From Cordia subcordata (Eukaryota; Streptophyta; Magnoliopsida; Boraginales; Cordiaceae), in NCBI GenBank assembly GCA_028554755.1, contig JAPTOF010000016.1, positions 4,501,001-4,565,000 of the forward strand: DNA of 64,000 bases. Reading direction: 5' to 3'. Position 1 is the stretch's first letter. Every line of letters begins with the position of its first letter. Both the position numbers and the translations under genes were made by a program. Below, piece after piece: positions 1-14,500 of the stretch. Below the pieces are notes generated by a model. That model had not been told where the DNA came from, searched no databases, and was given only the letters and a program-made list of their open reading frames with translations.

Positions 1-99
1 GCAGAGGGTGTGTGGTGTGTGAATCCAAGTGGCTCCTCTTTTAGTGGTGTGGCAAAGTTTCTACTGTTGCTTCTTTTGGTCTCCTCTTGGGTTTCATGA
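1..99 (+). CDS. C-terminal end of a probable GPI-anchored protein (partial)
   Basis: Frame 1 is open from the first base of the window to TGA at 97-99, giving 32 residues. The peptide begins AEGVWCVNPSG, then has small Ser/Gly residues (SSFSG), and ends in a hydrophobic run dominated by six leucines followed by VSSWVS. A small-residue site, a short spacer and a hydrophobic C-terminus with no cytoplasmic tail is the classic GPI-attachment signal, as found on plant wall-associated proteins (COBRA, X8, fasciclin-like). The family cannot be named because the rest of the gene lies left of the window. The following few hundred bases would be its 3' UTR. It is short, so chance openness is possible. 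Confidence 0.5.
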   Translation, partial: AEGVWCVNPSGSSFSGVAKFLLLLLLVSSWVS

Positions 100-1510
100 A
101 TTACATTAAATAGTTATAATGAGAGAAGGCAGAGTTGTACTATTATTACTACTGCAATTAGTACTACTGCTACTACTCTTTTCCTATATTTTTGGTTTGG
201 TGTTTCCACTTGATACTACATTGACGTTGACGTTGTGGTGTCTTTCTGAGCTACAGAAGGTGAAAAACTAACTACAGAATTTTCCTGGTTAGTAGGAAGA
301 AAAAGTTGGCCTGCTAGTGGGGCTGTGAAAATCTACTTTACTTTTCAGGCAAAAAGTTAAAGGTGCTTGAATGTTTTCTTTACTTCTCTTTATGTTGAAT
401 AAATTGTACCATGCTTTGTGGTCCAAACTCCTAGTGGTAAATAGTATCCATTATTCATCACCTTAAGCTAATGAATATGATCTTGATAATACATATACCA
501 AAAAGATTTATTTCCTACATCTATTATTGCTTTGGGGAATGGTTGATCGTTCGGCTTAGCATGTGCGTGGGACCTACATTTCGAAGTCCATTTGTGAATG
601 CAGGAATAATTTTTTTTGAAAAAAGAAAATTCCATTTCTTAGGCGCCCCTCTAGAGAGTGGTTATAGTCATCAAGTCCCTTTCTTTGGTGGAAGTTTATG
701 AGAATTGTATTGATGCGTCATTGTTTTGCTTTACTGGCGTGAGCTATAATCCATGCTTGAGTGAATGCCAAATTGTGGGACTCCACCAATCTATTTCCAC
801 GCGTAAAGGAAAAAGATTGAAAGGGTCAAAAAGAAAAAAAAAATCAAGGCTCTGACCAATTAAAAGAGGCTTGGAGACTTTTACTACCAACTAATCCACC
901 AGAATTGCTTGTTTTATTTTCAATGTAATATGAAGCTACATTGTATACTATTGAAGAGACTAAGGCAGGTCAATGGTGAGAAAATGACGATACAATTATT
1001 TGATCATCGCATGCAATAGTTCCTGAGCTTCCATTATAAATGTCTCATGATTTTACTCTTATTGAATCTCTTTCAATACGTTATAGTGTAAAGGCTAACC
1101 TAATTGCCCATAAGATTATTGGATTGTAAATTGTAATGTATGATTGATCTTCAGATCAAGTTTGAAGATTGAAGTGTGTTGGACTGTCTTATTTTGATTT
1201 GTTGGCCAAGAAATGGGTTTCTACCATACCCTAAAGTGGGGTGCATGAACCAATTTGTAAGAACCGTGAAATGTTGTGGGCTATTGTATCTTATGTGATA
1301 ACAAGCTATAGTATTTAAGTTTCACAAAAGGAGATCAAAAGTAGAAGGAAGAAAAATTCATCCTCTCATTTTCTCATTCTTTTGTTTAAAAAATGAGGTA
1401 AATTATAAACCATCAGATTTAATCCTTTTAAATATCGATAGTTCACTTTAAAGTTCATTTTGAACCCAAAATTTATTAGTTTATTAGTTCAAAAAGTTGA
1501 TAGCCATAGC
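100..1510. other. 3' flank and intergenic DNA, no gene seen
   Basis: T-rich sequence that probably starts with the 3' UTR of the preceding gene. Short open frames near 471-855 have no recognisable domain and no splice context. Nothing else is supported here. Confidence 0.5.
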
Positions 1511-2297
1511 TTGGGCTTGTTCGGCGCAATTAGCAGATTAGCTAGCGGATAGCTGTTTGAGTAGCGGATAGTTGTTTGGATAGCGAATGGCTTTTCAGTT
1601 CTAACGGTTAGCGGATAGTTATTTTACTAATGAATTGTTTAGATGTGTTTGATAAAATTAACTATTAGGTCAGTTGGTGAATACAAAATGACATTGATAT
1701 CACGTTATTATTGTCATAATGATGATGATGATGATGATTATTATTATTATTATTGAAATAATTAGGATAATTTATTTTATAATTAAATATATGTTTCATA
1801 AAATAACATTTTATTAGTAAAATGTAGTAAAATTACTTTTTGATAAATTAATTTTATTAATATTATAAACAAATTTTTTTCTTATAGAAATACTTTTATT
1901 GATTGAAAATCTATATTTTCAAAGAAAAATAATAAGTTAACGAATAAGACCTATACTTTTTTAATATATTTTGAAGTGGACAGAATTTTAAATTAATTTT
2001 TGTGTTGTTTTTTATTTATATTTGTGAAAGAAAATATAAAAATGTATAGAGAGATTGAATAGAGAATAGAATTGTTAAAAAGATATTTGAGAGAAGATAG
2101 TATTGCCAAAAAAAGATGAAACACTAAACACTACCTTGAAATGCTAATAATATTAACTTTTCAAAAATACTACTTCAAATACTATCTTATCGAACAACCA
2201 AAATGAGAGGTCAAAACACTAAATTCTACTCAAAATACCGTTTTGACTTGGTCAAAACACTAAGCTCTACTGAAAATACTATTGCTGAACATGGCCT
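1511..2297. mobile_element. MITE-like element with short inverted ends
   Basis: The left end reads GGGCTTGTTCGGC (from 1512) and the right end reads GCTGAACATGGCCT (to 2297), which is an imperfect inverted match of about 13 bases. Just inside the left end a GCGGATAG(C/T)TGTTT motif is repeated. Inside the right end two roughly 41-bp near-copies starting TCAAAACACTAA lie in tandem (2212-2295). There is no coding capacity. End structure and size suggest a non-autonomous hAT-type MITE, but I found no clear target-site duplication. Confidence 0.45.
1717..1755. repeat. (GAT)n / (TTA)n microsatellite
   Basis: A GAT run passes directly into a TTA run, inside the MITE-like element at 1511-2297. Confidence 0.85.
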
Positions 2298-5200
2298 TCA
2301 TCTCATCTCAGAAAGGAGAAAGTCCTTGCCCAGATGAGGATTATGGCCCATTTGGCCCCTAAAATTTTATTAAAAATCCACGTAACTATAATTTAAAATA
2401 ATAATTATAGATCCATTAAGAAATATACATATTATCAGTAAATCATATCTTATAATCTAATTGAAAAATTAAAAAAAAATATTTTTTCAGTTGTCAAATT
2501 ATGGGTTATAAGGGTTGGGTTGAAATATGAAAAATGGTATTGTATTGAGGGTTGCGTTTCCATGTCCACGTTTTTGTGGAGTGGAGACGTTGATTGGGCT
2601 TGGCGCCCTCCAAACCAAAACCACAATATTAGTGCTGAAAACTTTTTTGGTATATAAATTGTATGTTGCTTTTGACGCCCTAGTAGATCCTAGGGAGAGA
2701 GGTCATTCAGACAACCCATTTACAAGTGGTTTTGGTTAGCCCTTAAAACAAAATCTGCATCTTGAACCTAAATAATCAATTGAAGCCCCTTTGGGGCACC
2801 CAATGATAAGAGTAAGAGGAGAATATAATTGTTCTAGTGCTGTCCCCAACCTTAAATTGAGTATTTTGACTGATTAAATACACGTGTTGGAGCATATCGC
2901 CTCACTCGAGGTTCACCAGTTTACTGGATTCCCTTGTCTACATAAATAGAAAAAGAAAAAATGGTTAAATAGCTAATTGTCCATTGTGTTAAAGATATAG
3001 AATTTGATAATTCTACTAACCTTCTACTACTTTTCTTTCTTTTTCTTTTTCCAGCCGTGGAATAAAGTTAGAAAATGACATACCTATAGTCTGTGTTACC
3101 TCAAAGTCTATTAGTATCATTTCCTTACCATGCACAAAGGAATAAATAAATTTAGGTAATCAATCCTAGAGAAGAATAGTCTCAATCATGTAAATTACTC
3201 TTTAAACTTCAATATTAGCTTTGATTAGAGATTATTCTCCATTTCTTTTTAAACGAAAAGGAGGATGAACTCTCTCACAAGCTCGCTGTCTTTACCATCT
3301 TACATTGGGTAGCTTGAAATGTTTCGTAGCTAATAACGTAGCTATAACGCACTGTCGTACTGCAAATATATAGCTAACTTGTGAAGATATTTTAACATGA
3401 AAAGCGGCTGCATGATTCCAATAATGCAAGCAATGCCTGCAATCAACAGTGGATGATTAGTAAATTATTCTCCAGAATCCTTGTAAATTGTTATACCCTC
3501 TTTTTGAGTCTTAGAGTTAATTGCGGTCGACGAAATCGCAAAAGATTGCTTTGCCTTAATTAGGTTTTCCTTCATCATTAACATTAAGTAACTTGGCCTT
3601 TAATCTGTCCCATTTTATCTTATATATCGATATGAAGTAAACATTGTTATCCAAGGTTAGATGGAATAGTTAAATAGTGTATCGTTTTGATTAGAAGTTT
3701 TGAGTTTGAATTTATGTTACGTGATTTGATCGCAAATATTAGCTGACAAAGATTATGTATTAGAAGTTGTCATAGTACCATATACTTTAAAGGTAGTAGG
3801 TAGTTGCAATGGGGGACGAGTCCCTTGTCATTAACTAAAGAGAAAAAAAAGGTAAAAATGAAGTACTTAACATTATTTTGATGTTGTAAACCAAACATAT
3901 ATTTGATTATTTGAAGATCAATAGATAAATTAACTTTCAGTTTTCCATATATAAGAGAAAGAGACAAAGCTCGCATACATTACAATTAAGATAGGAAAAG
4001 TATAAACAACCCATATACACTTATATATAACATACATAAGAGATTTGTATTAGTGTTATGTTATGCACCGAAGCAAACACATATACGAGAGGTCTAGCGT
4101 ACGTATGCTATAGAGTTTCGTGCATTAGACAACCTTTATAAAATTGTATGTCTAGAGGTAATACGTATAAAAGATGCAATAAGAATAGGAATATCTATGG
4201 CCAGTGAATGGTAATGTGCTATCTTTCATCTTATTTCAAAATCAAATTTCATTTACGAATTACCTGGGCTGTTTGCAATATTGTTGTACCTGTGAATAGT
4301 TATCAATTTTTATAACCTGTTGAAACACCACAGGCAATACAGGAGAAAGAAAAGGTAACTCTAAGAACACGAAGCACTGTAAACACGTGTATCATGTCTA
4401 ATTTATCCGATCTGAAGCAACATCTACAGCTGCATGAGCATTTCTCCCACATAAAATTAACATGAGGGACTAAAATCTTCGTTAACTACATCAAGATAGG
4501 CACAGTTACTATGGCAAATAGTTCAAAATATCAGGGAGTTTTATTACCTCAATATATTCCCAGTAGATGATCAATTTTTTAGCGTCCAAACATGGCGGTT
4601 TGAGGCCCACACCGCCGGCAATATTTCTTTCTCAATGCCCCACACCACCAGGGTTGGGGTCTCTTAATAAGCTCATCGCAGTATACAATGTGTGACATAT
4701 TCTGATTAGACTGTAGAAATCGCTGGGGCATCCTACCAACCACTTGTAACCTCCTGACTTGACACTCCTACTTGATGATCCCATCAATCACTTCTCCAAG
4801 AATAAATGCCATTACCATCGCAGCCCCCTTAGAGGCTTTGCCTTCTCCTCAGTCCAATTTCATACTCATCTCTTTTTTAACTAAGGCGATTTTCCAGTTG
4901 CCTTACTCTTGATTGCCTTTTGAGACTCTTTTTAAGACAAAATTATTGAAAAGAAACCCCTAACGTCATCTAAGGTAATTTTCACTCTCAAACTGCCTTC
5001 TTAGGCTGTACATTTAACAAGAACCTCAAATGAACAAGAACTATGTGTTAAAGCCCTTCTTGAACTCATTGTCTGGGGACTAAACCAAACTTCTACATTT
5101 CCCATTGGATTCAAATCCTATTGGGAACAGGGAATTAGGTTGGGGCTGGAAGGTGACTACTTTCCCCCCAGGCATTTTATGATTCCAATGGACAAGATTA

Positions 5201-5690
5201 AACTAAGCACAAGCTGTGATTGAGAGGGTTCTATCTTATAGCATTTGTTCTAAAGAGAAGTACACTAATTGAGACATAAAAGTAATGCCCATTCCAAGAA
5301 GTCGTTAAGTTCTAACAAATTTTCTCATGTCTGGTTTGACATATGAGCTAAAAGCAAAAACATGTAAGCCATTAAATCCTATTCTTCTGCTACTCCGAGA
5401 TGGAGCAAACCCAGGGTAACGGACTTGAATTCTCCGACATCATTATAACGTTATGAGATAGATCTAATAATGGTGAATTGTTGATGCAATATTTTGCAGT
5501 TATGGAATATTATTCAAATAATTCACCACTATTATTTATTTGATATGAGATGATCCGAGTCCTATAGTTTTGCTGTTTTGCACTTTCCTCCTTCTAAATT
5601 GGAGCACACAATGTCATCTCTTCAGACACGCAAAGCGAAGGTTCAATTTACTTCATTTGTTCCTCCTACAATCTTACCTCTCAACAAAAC
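2298..5690. other. Intergenic DNA upstream of the beta-amylase pseudogene
   Basis: No gene is supported. The open frame at 2527-2739 has no recognisable domain. Around 3655-3725 a stretch containing GAAGTTTTGAGTTTGAATTT resembles the B-box half of tRNA-derived plant SINEs, but the A box is weak and no poly-A end is obvious. From about 4390 to 5650 the sequence is less AT-rich and looks like old unique or transposon DNA, with no frame open long enough to interpret. Confidence 0.4.
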
Positions 5691-7895
<2,205 letters not shown>

Positions 7896-9234
7896 ATACA
7901 TGTACATACACATAAAGTTAGTGGAGAAAAAAGATGGCTGCCTCCATCACAATCTTTGCATTGAAAACACATGCAGTTTTATTACAATGATGAGTAGAAA
8001 GTGATATTTAAGGAAATTTTACAACTCCGCACAGAGAAAATGGCATGCTTCTGGCTATAGTAGAGAAGATTTCCAGCATACTTCGACAAAAGATACAGCC
8101 TAGTGATTTCTTATTTGAAATGAGAGACAATATATAACATAGTTTGGAGCTTTTAGGACCTCTAACTGATTTGCAGGAGGTATGTATTCAACTGGTTCCC
8201 CAATTCTCTTAACTTGAGAGTTCTAGTGAATCTAGGCTCTTCAACATCCACGTAGTGATATCAACAGCCATAAACACTGAAACCATGATTCAGCAGTTCT
8301 TCCGAAAGATTGAACCAGAAAAATAAAAACCTCATCTACACTAGAATATATGTATGCAACAGGTTGCAAAGTAATTGTATAACCAAAATTTATTAATTTT
8401 TATAACTGAAATTAAATGGCCGGTTCTGCATTCCCATCACAACAAAATCCAAATGGCAACTGAACAAGCCATCAATCTTCAAACATCTCCAAGATCACAT
8501 TTGTTCATAAAATAGTAATGGTGCAAAACAATATACAGGTTTTACTCACGATAATCAGAGAGGTTTTGACCAAGATCCAAGTACCTTAAATTTCTAAAAT
8601 CTTGTTCAGCTTGTAAAAGAAAGTCAGACTCCATATCTAACAGTCCATATCACCTGAAGAATGGAGAGCATGTTTCATCTTAAATTCATTATTCGAACTT
8701 CATCATGTTTCACAATAATGAACAAATGACAGAGGAATCAACATGCTTGAACCGATAAGGTTTCAATCAATTTTAGTATTTCTCTCTTTGTTTTGAATTG
8801 GGACTTCAGAATCAGAAACATTCATAATCAAGTCTGAACCTTTGTTACCATAATTTTAATACCCAGCTACAAATTGAATCTGATGCAAATGAACACATCC
8901 TCAACTTCTTTCACTTGTCCATCAAATAAGACAACCCCAGCACAACGAAAACTACAAAAGATATTAATGTCCCAAAAGAAAAAATTAATTTCTCCCGTCT
9001 AATGGAATTGCTCTGTATAATATACTTGCTTTCAGTTTTCCAACACAATCATCTACCTTAGCTACTTTCACGACAATATTCTCCAACTTTTATGCTAAAC
9101 ACTGCAAAAATACATGCACATACGTGTACACATATCATTCCTAATGCATTTATACACGTAATATTTCACAGAAGGACATTTTGGCCTCCGATATTTCCAT
9201 TATAAGCCCTTTCGTCTCTCTACATTTTAAATTA
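7896..9234. other. Intergenic DNA, no gene seen
   Basis: No frame here carries a recognisable domain, and no RNA gene was noticed. Confidence 0.45.
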
Positions 9235-9483
9235 AGGGCACGATTGGGTTGGCTTTCCTCAAAAGCCCTTTCTTTTATGAAACTTTTGAAAAAAATGCTT
9301 TTTGAGAAGCTACAAATTCTGACTTTTGGAAAAAGATAAAATTAAGCTTTTTCCCCCCCCCCCCCCAGAGTTTCTGCTTTTCTTAAAATCTAATCTAAAT
9401 ACTTATTGCAGAAAAAAAGATGTACTTTTTCCAGAGGAAAAAAAAGTATTTTTTAATTAAAAAGGGCAATCCAAACAGGCTTT
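9235..9483. mobile_element. Foldback MITE, family A copy 1
   Basis: The left end, GGGCACGATTGGGTTGG, is an inverted match to the right end, GGGCAATCCAAACAGGC. The interior is T-rich on the left (AAAGCCC, CTTTTTGAGAAGC) and A-rich on the right, so one strand folds back on itself. Four similar elements occur near 46.3, 49.9, 60.7 and 61.3 kb. A poly-C run at about 9353-9366 lies inside. Confidence 0.6.
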
Positions 9484-9623
9484 AAAGCAACTCAGTTAAT
9501 CAAAACAGGCATTTTTCATTTGAAAAATAACAGTAAAAATACTCGTAATTGTTTTGAATAGAAAATGCTGATCGAGCCGAGAGGAAAGAAACAGAAGGCG
9601 TGTGTGGATACCAGTTTATTTCT

Positions 9624-9971
9624 CTAGGAATGCGGAGGAGTGTGATCGGAAGTGGCGGGTTGGGAGCGCCGGAGGTATTCGATCAAATCGTTGAGCTCCT
9701 TCCTCGCTGATTCTCTCCCGAACATAAATCCATACCTGAATTAATCAATCGCATAACGAACGAGAGGTTCGTGAACACAAACGCATGACGAGAGATTCGT
9801 GAACACAAACGCATAACGAGATATTCGTGCACGGAAATGCACTTCGGAATTTGGAAGTATACAAAGAGTTTAAAGGCCTAAGTGGGGGATTGAAAAGATT
9901 TACCAGAAAGAGACCGCAGAGAAGACTCCTGCGGTGGCTACTGTCTGTACCAGTGTGAAGCTTTTTTGCAT
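9624..9971 (-). CDS. Small single-pass membrane protein, 59 aa, two exons
   Basis: Exon 1 is 9904-9971 (ATG at 9971-9969) and exon 2 is 9624-9735 (stop TAG at 9626-9624). The intron begins GTAAAT and ends TTCAG, and the split codon TG/G restores Trp23. Residues 1-22 begin MQKSFTLVQTVATAG. One hydrophobic segment spans about residues 7-29 (ending SFWYGFMFG). It is followed by a charged amphipathic stretch, RESARKELNDLIEYLRR, and a Ser/Pro-rich tail. The clean splice, codon-phase agreement and sensible topology make it a convincing gene despite its size. I cannot name the family; the layout (N-terminal membrane anchor, short charged helix) is common in small organelle-membrane proteins of plants, but that is inference. 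Confidence 0.72.
9750..9837. repeat. Three-unit tandem repeat inside an intron
   Basis: Three near-copies of a 28-32 base unit lie head to tail at 9750-9781, 9782-9809 and 9810-9837. Each starts CGCAT(A/G)ACGA and contains ATTCGTG or GTTCGTG. They occupy most of the 168-bp intron of the small gene on the minus strand. Confidence 0.85.
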
Positions 9972-10075
9972 TTTATCGCTTTAATATTTTTTTGTGTATT
10001 TTCATATGTAAAAATTGTATATATAAGTTAGTGTAGCTTGGCTCTGTTTTGTGTTTGCGTTTTTCTATGTGTGGC

Positions 10076-10565
10076 TTCAGGGAGAAAAAGGGTTTAAGGG
10101 CTCGTGGTTGTCAGGAACGATTTTGTGTCTGACAGTGCCACTCAAGGCGCTTTCTCGGACAAAAGCGTGCGAGGGGCTATACGACGTCGTTACACTTGGG
10201 CTCATAATAGCGGCTCTTAAATTGAAAAAGAATGAGGAAAGGGGACGTGATGTATTGATGCACTCGTACGTTCCTTTGACTCTCCTGGAGCTTCTTTCGG
10301 CGAATCTGATCGTGGAGGATATTAAAAAAATTATCACAAGAAATTCTCTTGTAGAATTTTCTTGTATTCATAGGTCCGTTAACACTCTTTGCGATTGGGT
10401 TGCAGAGGAAAAATTAAGAAGCGGCTTAACTCTTGATTGGGTTTCTAATGTTTCCCTCTCTAGCTAGGCTGTTGGGATTAGACTCTGTACCCTCTGAAAT
10501 TGGTTAACGATTGTATATCTGCTTTCTTTGTGGAATGAAATTCCTTTTATTACCAAAAAAGAAAA
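10076..10565 (+). mobile_element. 3' end of a LINE-type retroelement (RNase H-like tail)
   Basis: A frame open to 10467 ends with a pattern like the C-terminal RNase H domain of plant non-LTR retroelements: an IVEDIKK helix, then FSCIHRSVNTLCDWVAEEKLRSG, where the family has F-(I)PR-x-N-x-x-A-D-W(L)-A, then LDWVSN. The tail of the copy reads CTGTACCCTC, then TGGAATGAAATTCC, then TTATTACCAAAAAAG and an A-run, which is how many plant LINE copies end. The 5' part with reverse transcriptase is missing. It lies about 105 bp upstream of the small gene at 9624-9971 and points away from it. Confidence 0.5.
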
Positions 10566-11578
10566 AAACTTTTATTACGAATTAAAATTCTCTCTTATAT
10601 TATTAATTTAAGTAAAATATGAGACTGAAATTCATAAATTTTAATTGTCCATGCGAGAGAAACTTTAACTGTTGGTGCGCGTGCAATTTCCTCTCAACTA
10701 GTGAAGTGTGTGCAGTATCTTCTCAACGTTTCTCAAAAAGTAAGTATTGAGAGGGAGAGAAAAGAAAACATTTTAAAAAGTTACAATTTTTTGAGATTCA
10801 AGTTCCAAATAACATACATTGGAAGAGATAAAATATTTGAAGTGTCACTACTCTTTTAATTTGAATTACAGTTATTTTAATATAAAATAATAATTAATAT
10901 GAGAAGATCTTAATCCAATCACCACACTTGGTGTCCAAAATAAAATAGACTAATTCAAAATGAGATAAAATAACTTCAAGGTTTATTGCGTACAACCTTA
11001 TATTTTGTTTGTCACAAAAAAAAAAAAAAGAAAGAAAGAAAGAAAAAAGCTATAAGTTAAATGGTGACTTTATGTTAAATGTCAATATATTGTTAAGATT
11101 ATTGAATGAAATTTTTCTTTCAAACGGGAAAAAAACAAAAAAAGAAAGAAAAAAAAAACAAAAGAACAAATAAGATCTCGTGTCTAAAAAGGAAAAAGGA
11201 AAGCTAAGGTGATGTAATTATACAATATGGAGTACGAATAAATACAATATCAAACTATATAGATCTTTCAGATTTCAAATCTGGCAAAAATTATATCCTT
11301 AATAAAATAATTGATGGGAAACACAACAAACATACAACATAATCTCCAACAAATTTGTGAATGAGACACAAACAACGAGATTGTAGGCCGCGCCTTGCGA
11401 ATCAGCTACCAAGATGGCCTTAGTAAATTGCCATTCTGCTGAAACTCTTGCACTCTAACTGTATCATGTTCTGAAAGACTTGGTGCCTCCAACAGAATCA
11501 CAAGCTAAAGTAACTTGTCAGTTGAGAGCAGTCAACATGCACGCGCTCCTTACCGGCGTATGATGGTTGCGTAGTGGC
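10566..11578. other. Intergenic DNA between the LINE remnant and the SNARE gene
   Basis: AT-rich, with A/G-rich low-complexity runs near 11018-11046 and 11130-11172. The part from about 11350 to 11578 is probably the 3' UTR of the minus-strand SNARE gene. Confidence 0.45.
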
Positions 11579-14500
11579 TCAATTTGGAGTCCATAGTAAC
11601 TTGCGGCCAGCTGTAGGTGCTGGCGGAGCTAACCCAGGGATATCTCGAATGTCTTTGTTGTTTGGGTTCACAATCTGTGAAGAAAGAATTCAATATGGCT
11701 CAGTGCACGGAAGCATACTAACGAGCAAATTACTGTATGGTGAAGATACACACGCAAGATAAAAGAGAAAAGTATAGTTTTAAACAATATACTCACATGT
11801 AGAGTGTTTTGTTCTTGAGCACATATATAGTTTTAATGTTTTTAAATAGGTGACAGTAATTTTAGACCCATGAGTTAGGCACTGATACCATAATAGATCA
11901 GCTAAAAGCTTAAACTTGGAGAGAGGCTATTAGTGTGTTTATTTATCGTACTTGACAAGCAATTGCAGTGGTATATAAAAGACACTAAAAGAAACATCAG
12001 GCATCGCAAACCAATTGACTGAAAAAATGGATCTTGTTTAGCCAGCAATGAAAGGAGAGATACAAAAGTAAATAGGTCTTAACCTTTACAATGATGATGG
12101 CTATCACACCAGCCACTATGAGGAAAAGCATGGCCATAATACACCGATCAGTAGCAACCTAAACAATAAAGCCAGTTAAGAAAGACAAATAACCAAAAAG
12201 AAAAGAAATCTGAATAAATCACAATTGAGAGACAAATATTGCTGAGATTGACCTGCCTACCAATTTCCTTCACCAGCTGCGAAGCCTTCTTGATTGAAAA
12301 ATGGATCGAGTCCAGCTCGTTAACAATCCTACTCATTTGCTCTGTCTGAGCAATGATGTAAGAGGAGGAGAAAAAGGAAAACATATGAGATATTTGAAAT
12401 AGATGAGAGAGAGAGAGAGAGAGTTCGGATAGTAGACATTGCCAAATAAATGGGGTCCTCTTCAAATTAGTATACGCCACAGGCAAATACACACGCGAGC
12501 ACACATAGAACACATGTAGCCAACCCCAAAATTTCACTTGGGCAAATATTACACACACCTGTGCCTTAAGAGCTGCTGCAGTTTCTGTCCCGACGTCTAT
12601 GGTTTCATGAACAACCTACCAGACAGATTTGGGAACACACATTAATAAGCAAATGAGGGTATAGTAAAGGCTCTCTTTTGTCCACATTTTCAACTTCTCA
12701 AATACATTCATGAAACTGACCCCAAAAAAGAAAAGATGAAGAAGAACAAGAACAAGAACAAGAAGCAGCAAGGAGATTAGCACTCAAATACTCCTAGTGA
12801 GTTGAGACAAAGATGGCTTGATTCAATATAACCTTTTGAACTTCTGTAAATTCAGAACAGTAACCTTAATTGTGTATCCAGTGTCTTTCAGTAAAATTGT
12901 AATTCACTGAGTAGTCTAACAAAATGAAAAAGGTAATAAGATATTAACCTTTTTCGCCCTGTCAATGGCTTGGTCAGTCTCATCCATCATCCGATGCCCG
13001 TGGTCCACTAGCTGCTGATTAGTCATAGCTGCAATGTCATAAAAGGACTTAGAATGCTTCAAGAACAAGAGCAAACACCACTAAAACACATATATTTACT
13101 TCATAAACATCATATTTTACTCTCGGACAGAAAGTGAACTCACGGTGCTGTAAAACCTGTGTTTTTAGTTGGAAAGGCATATTGCCAACTCCTAGGGAGG
13201 TCCATGGTAAGTGTTAAAAGGGAAGAATATAAGTGTAGTATATATTAAACTTATAAGAAACAAGTACGACAAAGCTATCTCTAGTGTAGATGCGAGCCAA
13301 GAAATACACGGGGGCATCTCGAACATGGATCAGCCTGCAGCTCCTATTTTTGTGTTCTAGATATTGACGAGCTCACGAAATGCATCTAGGAGTGGTGTTG
13401 CATGTACTCATATCCAGCACTGTGTTTAAATGATTATTAGTTTAGAGAATGTGTGAACAGTATATTCGAGTCATGGAGGTAGATTCTGAAAGCAAAAGAC
13501 TTTAAATACCTTACCTGTATATGGAATGAAAATACAGGCAAAGTATGACCACCAAGCAATGTGGAAGTAAGCTCAGATATGAAAAGGAATACCAAAAAAG
13601 AGCACTTTAGATACCTTGCATCAGTAATCCAACACGATAGACAATTGATGCCAACGCCAATAATGTATCAAAGGATGACAAAGTGTACAAGTGCAATAGG
13701 AGTCTTGTTTGACCAAATAATACTACACAGGCAGAAAGGGAAGTATATTAAGATAGCTATAAGACTTACTTTGCCATATGTATCAGAGCCTTGGGAAATG
13801 AGGCACCTATAGGTTTATAAGATTTCAATGGCGTGATAAGAATGTCAAGATGAATGCCGCAATACTAAGAAATACAAGATCAGAAATACTGTACTATGAT
13901 TGAGGAAAAGTGGGGTGGCAACAATTGAAGACATTGAACAATTGTCTGTGATGTTTTAGAGATGAGAGGAAGACACTTACAGGAATAATGATTGGCCACA
14001 TAAGAAGAATAGAGGGACACCATGAAAAACCTACAGACTGGATCACATATTTAAGAAACTAACAGAGGATACGGCTTAAAACAGGCTTGAGTGTCATTGT
14101 TAATCCCATAGAACTGACTCCACCTAGTATAAAGTTTAATTTGGTTTGGTTTGGTCTAGGACAACTGGCTAACTCTCCAAGTCCTTTCTTCCCTCGTTGA
14201 TTTAACACAAAAGGCTGTCTCTCTTAACCAACGAGATAGAAATTTGTAGACACATTCAACATACCTAACAAGATAGAAATTTGTACACACATTCAACAAT
14301 GTACATTTGGTTTAATTCCATGCTGACAAGACTACTAAAGAATTGCTTATATACTAAACATCTGATGCTTGTAACTTGTATCTGTCTTCACATAGTGAGG
14401 CAAAGCATGGATCGATCTCTAATGTTAACATTGACTCTTTAATGTTTCCATTCCTGCAACCAGTCCAACCCACTGAAGATTTAGATAAACAACTGAGGTT

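Noticed and set aside
10077..10371. Two minus-strand frames opposite the LINE tail
   Set aside because: No domain; the plus strand carries the RNase H-like pattern.
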